A program made the position numbers and the translations under genes. From positions 5,647,001 through 5,711,000 of the forward strand of contig NC_134970.1 of assembly GCF_965638725.1 (NCBI RefSeq): a stretch of DNA of 64,000 nt, given 5' to 3'. This DNA is from Aptenodytes patagonicus (taxonomy: Eukaryota; Chordata; Aves; Sphenisciformes; Spheniscidae). Within the stretch, counting starts at the first letter, position 1. Every line of letters begins with the position of its first letter. The notes under the pieces are model-generated. The model was not told the DNA's origin. It saw only the letters and a program-made list of their open reading frames with translations, and did no database searches. Shown piece by piece: positions 46,201 through 57,900 of this stretch.

Positions 46201-48858
46201 AAGGAGCTACCTTTCCGGCTGCCTGGAGGGGACTGTCTCTGCAGGAAGGACAGCTTAGTGCTCACGTGTCTGCATCCCGCTGCCGTGGTTCACAGCCTGC
46301 CCTGTTAGCACAAGCTGCAAATGACAGTGATTGAAGTCAGGCAGTGACATACAGCAGCCAGGGAGGCGAGAGACGGTGGTGTCAGCTGGCTGTGTTATGT
46401 GGTGGGGGCAGAGAGCTGCTGGAGGCAGCAAGTACAGTGTACTGGCCTTTTGTGAAAGGACAGATCCAGGCAATCAGAAAGGACTCTGGGAGAGACAGTG
46501 TAGCTAATGTGGAAGATGCAGAGTGAGGATTCAAGCAAGCAACTGGTCAAGGACCTTTCTGAAGGACCTGTAGTGAGACATGAAGCAGAGTTTCAGCTGA
46601 ACCATAATCCACATAATCCATCTGCATTCAGGTACGGGCCTGAACTGCCCCAGGCACGTCCCGAAACCCCCTCTGCAAGGGTCTCGAGTGGTGCAAGGTG
46701 GAGCTCAGCTCTGCCTTGAGGTGGTTTACACTGCGTCTGGGTATGGGCTTCAGCAGCAGCATCCTCTAATCATCCACCTGTGGGCTGGCAAAATGGGAAA
46801 TATGGGGTACATGTTGCCCCCCCGACATTCATCTTTTCTGATACCAGCCTCCTCCTGCAGGGGGATTTCCGTGTCTTCCTCCTTTCATGTCTTTAAATAT
46901 CCTAGTCCAAATATAGGCCAGCAAGAGGGATTGCTTGTACTTGTAGTTAAGAAAAAAAACCCAACCCACCAGGGACGGGTAGCACTGCCTGGTGCAGCGT
47001 GATTGCTCCTGTATTTCTAGCGTGATGCTCTTTCTTACATACTGTGGCTATGGGTCCTTAGCTTGTGCTGTTCAGGACAGACACAAGCTGAGAACTACCA
47101 CCTTGGGAGGACAATCGGGGAAAAAAAGGACTGAAAAATTATCTCAGAGTGCTGCTGCATGTTGCTGACAGAAAGCATTAGTGTTCAGTTCCTGGGATAG
47201 AGCTTGGCGTCATTGGAGAGGTTAGTAGTGATGCATATTAATTGAGGAGGAACACATTTTTGTTATTTATGAAGGAGAGTAATGCTTTTTCTTATGAATA
47301 TTTAATCAAGCACTCCCCCCGTCCCCCCTGTTTAATTTTTCCTCCTTGTTTCAGCCAAGTTCAAGTGTGTTCCTGGGCAGAAGGAGCCGAACTCACTGCT
47401 GTGCCATCTAAAAAGCGAGCCCTGGGTTGTGACCTCCCCTGTCTCAGGGTCTTAACACTTCTCTCTGTGACTCTCTAGTTTTGCTTTTATTATTGCCAAT
47501 GTGCAAAGGGTCAGAGCACCTGGTCTGGTGTGAGCATTCCCCCCATCCTGCTCAGGCCCTGCGAGGCTGTCCAAAAGCTCTTTAATCCTGCAGAGATTGA
47601 AAATCACAGTTTGAAACCCCATTCCCAGCCTGGGTTTCTGCATCAGATGGAGCAGGATCGTGGCATTAAAGCCAGCAACAGGGTGGGTTGAGATGCCTTC
47701 TACAAGAAGAGGTTCAGCCGACGCTGGGTGTCCCCCAGGAAAACAGGTCTGCTGTCTGCTTTCCTCAGTGCCGGAAGAGATCTGAAACCAGAACTCCCTA
47801 AGTCATTTTCAGTAGAAATGCCTCAAGAAACGGTTCCTCTCCTCCTACCTCCAGACTTTGTTTTTATCCCTTTGGAGTTCTGGTGGTGGGTGGAGGAAGC
47901 CGCAAGAAATGTCAGGGCAACCCCGCTTGGCTGGAGGCATAGCTGAACATTTTGGGATGACAGAGTGGCCTCTTCTAATGTCCCCTGGCAGAGCAGAGGT
48001 GGAGGAGAGTTCCTTGTCAAGCCTGTAGCCCCTGGCTGCCTGGCCGCAGCCACCTTGCATCCATTTCAACTTGGCATTCAGGGTGCATCAGGCTGCTTTG
48101 TGTTGATGAGATCAAGTCGAATTGGACCTTTGGCCAGCAGGGCGAGCGACTCCTTCCTCTGTTTTCCTTTGGCTCCAAAACAAAAGGGAAGAAGCCGGAG
48201 GCTGCTCTGCAGTTGCAGTCATTAGGGCTGTTCTCCTGCTTCCTTGACAATGTGTTAATTGCTTGCCTGGCCAGCGGGTCTGCTGGGCTGCTTGCTGCAG
48301 GAGACCGCTGGGGCTTTTTTGTTCTTGTTCGTCTTGGAAAGGAGAAATAAATATCTGCAAGGAGCCTTGTGCTTTTCCCCATCCTTCCTGGGTTCAGTGA
48401 GAAATGGGGTGTATCGGACTTGTGCTCCAGATGCCCAGAGAGCAGGAGAACCGCTAAGCCCCTTGCATCCCTTCTACGTGCACAACTTCGGGGAGCAGAG
48501 GAGGCAAATTCCCTCTTTGCCAGGACTGAGGATGGATGCTGCTCCCTCCCCTGTTGGGGCAGTTTGGATTCATTTGCAAGATTCCCACATTCCCTCTCTC
48601 TTAACCCCTGCGAAGTAAACAGGAGCTGGCACCTCGCAATGAGCAATGTCTTGCAAAAGAGGAATTTAAACTCCGCCGAGCAGTGCTCTCACCGCAATAA
48701 GCTCCCGTGATTGCATCCCCTCTGCTGATGCAATGGCCCAGAAGTCATCCGAGCTGTCTCGCCAGTCAGCCTTGCGTCCGCCAGCCCTGCCTGAGTGGGG
48801 GCTGCACGCTTGCTCCTGCCTTGGGTGACTGTCAGCACACAACCGGCAAGGTTATTAT

Positions 48859-48878
48859 GGGTGACAGCCTTGTCACCC
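48859..48878. promoter_or_regulatory. Inverted repeat with TGACA half-sites
   Basis: Perfect 8-bp arms GGGTGACA and TGTCACCC flank GCCT. TGACA is the core of TALE (MEIS/PREP) sites. The surrounding 48690-48960 is rich in TGATTGCAT-, TGATAAAT- and ATCGATT-like motifs. Confidence 0.4.
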
Positions 48879-51800
48879 CTCTGATAAATCACGCACCAGT
48901 GCGGTATCGATTGTGCTTAAATTCACTGAGGACAATAAATGACCCATCTCTCTAGGGTTTTATTTAATAGAGAGAATGGTCTGGCTGTTAAAAATCCTGT
49001 CTTGGGTCTATCAGGAGCCAAGTGTATATTGGGCAGTTTCTGCTCACCTTGGCTGGCAGCATATTTTTCTCCTGCCCTGGAGCCGCGGTGGGGCTGGTGG
49101 GTGGCTGTGTGCAACGCTGCATGGAGGTGGCAGAGCCCTGCTTTGCCCGCAGGCAGCTCTGATGAGGTTTGGCAGCCCAGAAGAGCAGCCTCCGATTCCT
49201 TGCCAAACATTTTTCTTTCTACTTCACGTGGTTTGGCTAGATTGTAACCCCCAGAGGTGGGGGCAGACTGAGAAGACTTTCAGAGAGGGGAGCATGTGGG
49301 CAGGGACAGTCTGGATGTCTCCTCACTCCTGTTTCTCCTTTGGGGCTGCACTAGGGTTTAATTTGTCCCCTAGAGGGGAATTTCTTTCTCCTGTCCCCCT
49401 TCCCAGGTGCTGCAAATGCTTGCCATTTATTCCTGACATGAGTTTTGGGGACAGATTCCCATAAAGCGTGGAAGCCCCTGAAATCTAGGGGAAATGGCGA
49501 AGCTGTCTTGGCTGGTCTGAGCTCAGAGCTTCTCTGTTGCATTGACCTCTTTGGGGTTTGCAAACCAGGGCACCGTATGACTAAGTGTCAGGAGAACCAT
49601 GAGGTAGAAGGCTGAGATCACACCCAAATCCCACAAAAACCATCAGCGCTTTTCCTGCAGGCTCTGCAAGGCAGGCAATACAATTTTGTCCCATTTATAG
49701 CCGAGTCTAACAGTGAAAACACTCCGCCAGGAAGCAGAGGTTGGACCCCAACGGTGTTGAAATTCATCTCTACCACAGAGGGAGAAACTTACTGGAAGGA
49801 CCTCACTTAACAGCACCCACCCCAAGCAAGATGATATGATTTCCTGGGTAGTTCTTTCATGCAGAGACCTACTGGCCCTATAGACTTCCATAGGGCATGC
49901 TTGTATAGCTGTACTAAAAGGTTGACATTTGTGAGCATATAAAAGGATGGAAGTCACCAGCTCCTAGGCTTGGATGAGTCTGGATGCTGGACTCTGAGTT
50001 TGAGGATGGATCCTCTTTGCACCAGGGCTTACACCAGCCTTCCTGCCCCTGGAGCTGGCCATGGGTGGTGAGGGTGGCTCTGCAGAAGGCGGCTCTGTTC
50101 CATGCCCCGTGGGATGACATGCTCCTGTGGCTCTTGATAAAGTGACAACGAAGTCCTCAGCAGGAGAAGATGCATTATGGTATAATAGCTTAAATGCCAA
50201 CCTGCTTGGTGCTCATTGACTAGTCTTGTTAGCACTAGCTGTGGGACACGGAGAACCCCCTCCTCCCTCTGTGCCCCTGCGAGCGTGCACCATGAAGGGT
50301 TTCATGTAGGAAATAGAGCAGAAGGAATTGAACATAGCATGTGTTCCTTCTAAAGATAGCACGCTGTAGCTTGCATCAAGGATCCTGCCACACTCGGCAT
50401 CCACAACAACTCCATCGCCCTCCCTTCGTGACGGGTCTCCCGGCGCGCTGGAAGGACACCAGACCTGGAGTTCCTGGGACTTTTCTGTCCTGCTGCAGTG
50501 GACTAGAAAACGTATATATAAAGCACGAAAACGCAGGCTGTGGCGATGGCTCAGGTGCTCACTGGCCGCTGGCACCGCAGGTGTGGTTTGGGGGGTCTGC
50601 AGCACGCTGCCGTAAAGCGGGGTGCAGAGCACGGAGCTATTTCAGCCTTATCCGAGCCCGGCTGTGTCACCTGCGTCGCAGCACTGATACTTAGCCTCTG
50701 CCAGAGCAGGGCAGCGACCCAGCCCTGTTTTGTGGCCTTGACGTTGGCTAGTGGCCCCACGTGTCACTTATTTAAATCAGCTCCAAGGCTATGATAGTAC
50801 GTCCCCCACGTGCTTTTATGGGAATAGCTTGATTTCCCCGCCCAAGCCCTGTTTTCTCTCGCCACCCTGGGTATTGGTGTCATGCCGGGATTCCCTACAC
50901 ACAGGGAACCCCGCGGAGGCTGGCTGCAGGCGCTGTCGGGCTACCAGAGCAGATGCAGGATCTGGGCCCAGGATTCCTGCGGGATTGTTCAGCACATTAA
51001 ATCCAACCGTGCTTGCTCGCCTGAAGGTCTTCCATCTGGCATGCTGAGTCTGAGCTCGCCGGGCTGTTGCTGCTGAGAAGGGACGTGGCAAAGGGGATAG
51101 GAGCTGGGAGGGGTGTTCGTCTTCAAAGTAAATCTCAAGCCGTACAGGTCATGAGTCTTGGGTTGCCATGTGTAACCCTGCACCTCCGCAGTTGCAACAG
51201 CGGAGTGTCACAGGGTCTTTCCAGCTATTCAGCACCCTGTTTTGCATTAAAATCTGTAGGGTCTGGATTTTTTGGGGACCTAGCTGTGATTCGTGGTGTC
51301 CTTGTGCAAGGTGCTGCGGAAATACATAGTCCCCATGAAAAGCTGTTCCTGTGGGAAAGAAGGGAGCAAGAGCTGACCCCCCTTTTGCAACTGAAGGGAA
51401 GAAAACAGCCTCTCGTAGCTCTCCCTCCAATGAACATCCCCCATATGCCCTGGTATTGCAGAGCTCTGCCCTCTCCAAGCAGCTAGGCCAGCCCCTGCTG
51501 CGGAGTGGGATGAGGCTGACAGCTTTGCAGCGATCAAGAAACCAGGAAGAAAGAGGAAAAGACAGACAGTGTACCTGGGGAAAAAAAAAAAAAAATCATG
51601 TCAGGTCACGTTAAAGCAAAAGAATCAGTTGCTGAATCAGGCCTGAAAGGAAAGCACTGTCTGGGGTGAGGTCTCGTGGGGTTTGAAACACGTCCAACTG
51701 TGCCTGCAGAAGGGATTTGCATTCTTCATGTGGCTGCAGACACGCTGGATGGTGTCACGCTCTTTCCGTTTTGAGAGCCTTGGTGTTGAAATGGGGAAGG

Positions 51801-52379
51801 AGCCCCCCTTGCTGCAGGTTTCCTTACAGGGGAAGTGCAGGTTGGGGTACGGCAGAGAGCAGGTGTTGGAGCACGTAGAGGGGGACTGGAGACATCCCCA
51901 GGGTGTCTGGTCCATCCGACACGTTATTAACTTCATTCTCACTAGCAGCAGTGCTGCACCGGGGGTACTGAGCGTTGCTGGGTTTCCCCACTGAAGTGTG
52001 CCATGAAGAGGTGGGGAAGCACCTCGTAATGTGCAACAGCCCCATCTGCACGTATTTCTGGTGGGCTCTGGGTCCAATCCGAGCTAAAACGAAGCCCTCA
52101 GACCCATTTCTCTTGCTCTCTGAGGGTGTCACAGAGTTGAGCATTAAATGCACAGCCAGGTGTAAAGGCAGCAGCCTTCTCTCAACTACCTTCATCTGCC
52201 ATGAATTCTCCCCTAGGCTCAATTTTTAGGTGATTGCTGGATTTTAGTGTTTACCATCACCTGCCCTTCCACCCTCTCCCTGTCAGGATCTGAATATCCG
52301 CACCTCTGCTTTTTGTGTTGGTTTTTATGCTCGGTTGTTTTCTGAATCCAAACACGGTGCAACAAAACTGCATTTACCA

Positions 52380-52400
52380 GGGATTAGCTGAGCTAATCCC
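52380..52400. promoter_or_regulatory. Palindrome with two K50 homeodomain sites
   Basis: Perfect 10-bp arms GGGATTAGCT and AGCTAATCCC flank a single G. Each arm has GGATTA/TAATCC, the OTX/PITX/GSC core. The flanks CATTTA and TAAATG extend the symmetry with a small mismatch. Confidence 0.5.
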
Positions 52401-54253
52401 ATAAATGTGGTTTTACTTAGTTATCAGAGGCAGGTCAGCGTATAGGGCTTTCTCCTTTGCGGTACCGGGTCTGCCAAAGTGTTTGTGGATCCCCCCCGCA
52501 AATGAAAGGACGGGCTGCCCGGGAGACAAGCTTTTTCTTGTTCTTAGGATTATTTTGATGAGGATAAGGAAAACAGTGGAGGTCCCTGCCTGGGCTTCCA
52601 GGTTCAATATCCCCTTTTTTTACTTTCCTGTCTCTGCAACCTCCAGTGACTGCAGATTTAATAGAAGAATTATTATTAAAAATAAATACAACCCCGCTTA
52701 GCAGAACGGGGTTAGCCGCCACTGGGCTGAAGTCCCTGTTGACAGGATTTTTAAGTTTCCTGAAACAACATGTGCTGCTGCTCTAGGACTGTGGATTTAT
52801 TGTCTGCTTAGTTTTGCTTCTGTATTAATAACCCTCCCAACTGCCAGAAGACAAATAACTCCCGGCTGGGAGGGAGCTCAGCACAATGTGTCTTCTCATG
52901 GCAGGGCTGGTGGGGCACATACCTTTCACCTCCATGTGTTCAGCTGAGCGCCCGGGTGTGTAAGTTGGCGGGGTGGGTAGAAAGACAAACAGAGCTGCTG
53001 GAACGGTGACGGGAGCAAGTCACCTCTGAGCTGGGCATTGAGAACTGCTGTTGCCTAGCGAGCGGTTTTGGGTGGTGGTCTCCAGGTGGCCAGATAGAAG
53101 TGGTTGAAGATGCTGTCATCGGGCACCGGTGACACTGAGGGGTGATGGAGATTTGCATATTACTGGGCACTTGATTCTTTCACCCCTGAGAAATCATCAG
53201 CTCTCCCATCCCAAGCACTCCTCCACGCCCCAGGTGGGATGGGATGGGAAGGGAAGGCTGCTTTCTCCATGGGTCTGTGTTGACTCAAGTTGAAAATGTG
53301 AGCGTTGTCCCCGTTGCACAGCTAAACACATGACTGCGCTCTGATGGGGTGGCCGTCTCCACCTTCTCCTTGACACTATGTAGGTGTCAGTAGGTGTGTA
53401 GGCAAGACCTGACACAGTGGGTGGCAGAGCCTGGTGCAGGACTTTTGGGTATGGAGTAAGGGTTGACACACTCCGCTCTTATTGTGGTGGGGGTTGCTAG
53501 CATCAATCCACAGAAGAAGAGATTGTCCCATTGCATGCAGGACGGATGAAAGGCCCAGAGATGTCTCCTTACCGTGCTAGGGATGCATGTTGGATGCTGG
53601 CGGTGATGCAGTGCTTTCCAAACTCTCCAGGAAAGCTCTCCAGGAGCTATGGGCACATCTCGTGGTCAGCCAGGACCTGTGGCAAGGAGGGACAACCTCT
53701 CTGTGCTGTGGGGTCCATGGCAGGAGCTTGGGGCATCCGCCTCAGCCAGTTTGTGCCATTCAGTGCCCCATCTTCATCCCAGTACCAGACTCGCTACTGA
53801 GGACATGGGTGGTGGGTTTGCTTGTTTGCTGCCCTTCATTTTCCAGCTCTTGCTAGAGAGTTTGCAAGATGTTTTGTTAATCCGGGAAGGGATAAATGGG
53901 TTTGGGTGGAGGCTCTGCCACAGCCAGGCTGCCTGATACTGCATGACTATCATGCAGTAGCACAGATTCGGGGGCCAAATCTAAGGCTTGGCCCTGGGTT
54001 TCTGTGTCGGGGCTATTCAGCTGCGTTGTTGAACTTTGCAGAAAGGGTTTTTCTCAAAGCCAGTGCCTGGATCTCTCAGGCTTTTGGGAGTGTCAATTCA
54101 AGGCAAGCAGGGCTGGCAATCAACGGTGCCAGCTTCGGTTCATCTCGACTTGCTTAATGGAATTTATAATAAATTTTCTTAACAGCCTTGGGTCTGAATG
54201 GCCTCCTAAGGACTTGAATTCTGGAAGTGCCAATTCTCTGAGTGCCCTAGGAA

Positions 54254-54684
54254 GAACAAAGGCTTGTCATTCTCCTAGCAGCCTCCTTTGCAAAGTGAAA
54301 AACAAGCTTCCTTCTCCCAGCTGTGACTATAAAACGAACAAAAATGCAAGGTGCAAAACATTTTGTCCCAAATCTTGTCGTTAATGATGTTGGTAGAAAT
54401 GACAGGCTTTGAATAGATATAAAAGTGGGCTGTTACAACCCAGAAGGATGCAGCTGGTGCCTTGTACAATGGAAAATAAGCCGGCTGGCAGCAGGCTAGC
54501 CGTGGGGTTACTGATGAGAAATGAAAGATGGTATCAGCTTCCTTCAGTGTTTCCCTATCAGCTGCTGCAGATGGACATATGGAGTTTAACCACCTCTAGA
54601 TAACGTGGAGGTTAAATAGACATTTCTCTTAGAGGAGAGCATTCCTCAAATCGCAATTATGCCTGGGAAGGAACAAAGGCTTGT
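54254..54684 (+). promoter_or_regulatory. Repeated 14-mer with SOX/TCF core
   Basis: GAACAAAGGCTTGT occurs at 54254-54267 and again at 54671-54684, 417 bp apart. It holds AACAAAG (SOX, WWCAAWG) and, on the other strand, CTTTGTT (TCF/LEF). Confidence 0.45.
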
Positions 54685-54800
54685 GTCAGTCGGATATTTC
54701 TGCAGCGGGGAGATTTGCATCTGATTTTAATGCACGCGGCTCTGTAAGAGAGTCTGATTGGGAGCCGAAGGCGTCTGGGGGAAGACTCGGGGAAATCTGT
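54641..54800. promoter_or_regulatory. Possible conserved non-coding element
   Basis: The segment has no coding potential but holds closely packed motifs: AATTATG, AACAAAGG, ATTTGCAT (octamer, perfect POU site near 54712) and TGATTTTAAT. Conservation is a guess from texture. Confidence 0.35.
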
Positions 54801-54918
54801 GAGGTTTTCTGCTTTCTGGAAAACATCGCCATGCTACACAGACACACCCCCAGGCACACGAGCAGAAGTCGAGAGGCGTTGGGGCTCTGCATGTTGCTTT
54901 GGAGAAGGAGACGGGGAT

Positions 54919-54935
54919 TGTGTGTGTGTGTGTGT
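54919..54935 (+). repeat. (TG)8 microsatellite
   Basis: Seventeen bases of alternating T and G in otherwise unique sequence. Confidence 0.85.
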
Positions 54936-57900
54936 AGGGAGGTATCTAAACGTGCAGGTGAAGGGATCAGGCTGGGTGTCTGTGTGTCTTCACAGCCTCC
55001 CCGAGGACAGACTTTCTGACACGCGAGTCAGAGAGCCGAGTCCTGTAGCATCTGTATGAAAGCAGAGCTAATAACCAAGGGCAGCAGGTTTTCTGGATGA
55101 GCTCATTACGCTCGGCTGAGCTCCAGTCCCTGGGTCTGCAAAGGTCGGTCTTTGAGCCTCAGAAGTGAAACTTCCCATCCACCCAGTGATGGCTAAATAT
55201 AGTCTTTTTTTCCTCTTATTTTATCTGCATATATTTATGGTTGGGTCAGTCTGAGATGAGGAGTGAAAAGGCCACCCTGGGGATCCTCAGCTCTTTGTCC
55301 CTAGCATTGCTCCTGGGTGTCAACCTTTGCAGATGGGTCTGGGAGCTGCTGGGGCAGTTTGTCCCCCAAACCCCACGGCTCACACATTTTTTCGCTGTCT
55401 CAGAAAACAGGAAAAAAAGGGACATATGAGATTATGAATCTGAAGCCAGGATTTTTGACACATCACTTAGGTGTATGCCTGCACGACCGAAAAATTCACA
55501 AGCCTAATCCCTGGCTTTCCTAGATGGGGAGTGCAGGAATAGCTGTATAGCTGGAGGTCAGCAGAGCAGTATAAATAGAGCAACACAGAGATTATTAGGT
55601 AAAATGGAGAGAGTGGGGATTAATGCAAGAACCAGAAAGGATTTGGCCACTGCTGAGCTTGCTCTGCTTGGATAATGCGCTTCCCGAGAAGAGCAGTGCA
55701 GCATCTTCATGGAATGTATCAAAAGTGATAGGTTCAGCATCAAACAAAATTGAAGGAGACAAACAGAAATTAAATCAACAGCTTTGGCCAACTCCATTTG
55801 TTTTGCCTTTCCACCACCTGGACCCAGCTGGTGTTAAAATAGGATAAGAAACAAACTCCTCGACCTCAGATGGCAGAGATTGATTGCTGTGTTTGCTCCA
55901 GGATGGTGCCGAGGGCCATGGTACGGTCTCTCCCTCAGCTGGCTTGCGGAGATAAAGTTTTCTTCCTAAGCAAAATTGCATTTTTCATTCAAACTCTGCA
56001 TCTCAAAAAGAATCAATACGAAGCTGGGCTAAGCCGTGTGTATCTGGTAGGCTCAAGTGCTAAAATACTTGGCAGGGAGATGCTCCTCCTCTTCTCTCCT
56101 TCTTTTAAATGGTGGCTCCATTTCCATCATGTTTTGAGCTGAGGGCCTGAGATTTGCAGTTCAAAGACTATCTTCCGCAGCAGTTAAGGGGCTCTTTATG
56201 GGAGCGTCTGTAGGATGTAGCTAAATAAACGCAGCCATGGAATAAAGAGGGAATGGAAAAAGTAGTGGAAATTTTGCACTGAGATGAGGTGTAATGTTAA
56301 AGATCTCCTCCAGCTCTGCTGCAAACCAGGCGTGATGTGAGAATTACAGGGCAAGAAGTTGTTTTATATTAATGAAAAGCCTTCCTGCTGGCCTTTAAAT
56401 CTGTGTTTTGTACTCACATCGAACCAGATGTGGGGAAGCCCAGATCACTTTCTGAAACTCTTTGTCAAACAAGAATGGATTTACGCTGTGCTTTGGGGAC
56501 ACAGTTTGGGGGACGTTTCCCAAGAAATGGCTAAGCTTAGGCTCTTGGTATTTCAGAGCGGTCTTTTACCAGGGGGAAGAATTTTTAGTAGCATGAAGCT
56601 CTTTTTGGGTGCTTTAATAGCAAGTCAGCTTTTTAGAAGAGCTCATTGCAGAAGACAGTGGGTGCCGAAAATTTCACCCTTCCTAGTTTAGAGCATCTTG
56701 CAGGATGCCCTAATGAAGCCCAAGGCACCGGTTCATACGCTGCATGCCACAGCTGGATCTCCAAACTGTGTCACCTTCCCTCATTGCTCTGGAGGAGGGA
56801 CAGCTGGAAATAAGGTCAACTCCTTTCCCCAGCAAGGGAGAGGACATTGATTTGTGCGGGTGGTGGGGGGATGGAAGGGTAGGTTCTCCTTAGAAAAGGG
56901 TTTGTAATCATTTGCACTTACAGGCTGAACACATGCAGCTGGGACTTGGCTTCTCTCAAGATCTGGGATTTGGGGAGGATTGAGGGTAAATGCTCAGTAC
57001 AACAAGCAGGAGCTGAAATCCGTCTTGACCAGCTCATCCTTTAACTTAAAAAAAACCCAAACCCACATGCTGGGGAGCTGATGAACGCCCCACCATCCAT
57101 TCTTTTCCTTCTGCCTTTCCGAGTGCCTGGGCTGGGCACACGCTCCATGTCATGCTGGGAGGGACATCCCCGCCGTGGGTGGCTGCGTCCCCACCGTCCC
57201 TGTGCCGTGCCCTGTGGCCCTGTGCCGGGACAGCTTGCCGGGGGCACATGGGAAACATGGGAGGCTGTTCCAGTAGCTGCACACAGACCCCAGGGTCACG
57301 TCACCTGTGTCACTCGGTAAAATCAGGAGGCTTAATGAAGTCATCAAGAGATGTGTTGGGTATCCCTGAGTGCAGGATTTGGCCCAGATAATCCATCTGC
57401 CAACAAACATGTTGCAGCACAAACCGCAGTAATCAAGAATGCTATATCAGCGTTGGAGGCTCCCTGGAGGCTGCGTGTCCTACATAGCCACAAAATGGCA
57501 GGAGGAGGTTACGTGACAACCTATAAACCTGCTCTCATTCTGAGTGACGCACGGCGACTCACTGGAACCACAGAAGATGCACCGATCCTGCACTGTCTGG
57601 GCTTGGTTTTCAACCATCGTGACCCTGAAACCAGCTGTGCACGTCCACAGAAGAGCCGGCTCTTGGGACCTGGGGAAAGCAGTCCCTCCTGGATGTAGCT
57701 TGCGAAATATTAATGAAGAACCGTCACTGGAGCACATTAATTTTTAATAAAATGCACCATCCACACTTCCCCGTGTCCCAGTTATCCTCCTTGAACACGC
57801 GTGTGCACACACGCTCCCTCGCTGGCTTAGGTAACCAAGTTCACCATTTTCTATCCAAACTCTCTAATCTCGCTAGAGATGCTCCAAGTCCCATGTTTTC

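Larger units (their letters stand above)
43272..54240. other. Long region without recognisable exons
   Basis: The region was read on both strands. The longest open frame (minus, 48017-48646) has no domain and a composition typical of chance. A/T-rich sequence with several AATAAA hexamers lies at 45110-45290. A TATATAAA run occurs near 50514. An A-run lies at 51581-51595. It could be intronic or intergenic. Confidence 0.45.

Noticed and set aside
48017-48646. A 209-codon open frame on the minus strand
   Set aside because: No domain, overlapping frames of similar length on the other strand and no splice or start context. It is probably chance in GC-rich DNA.
54919-54935. TG repeat as part of a regulatory element
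   Set aside because: A simple microsatellite explains it.
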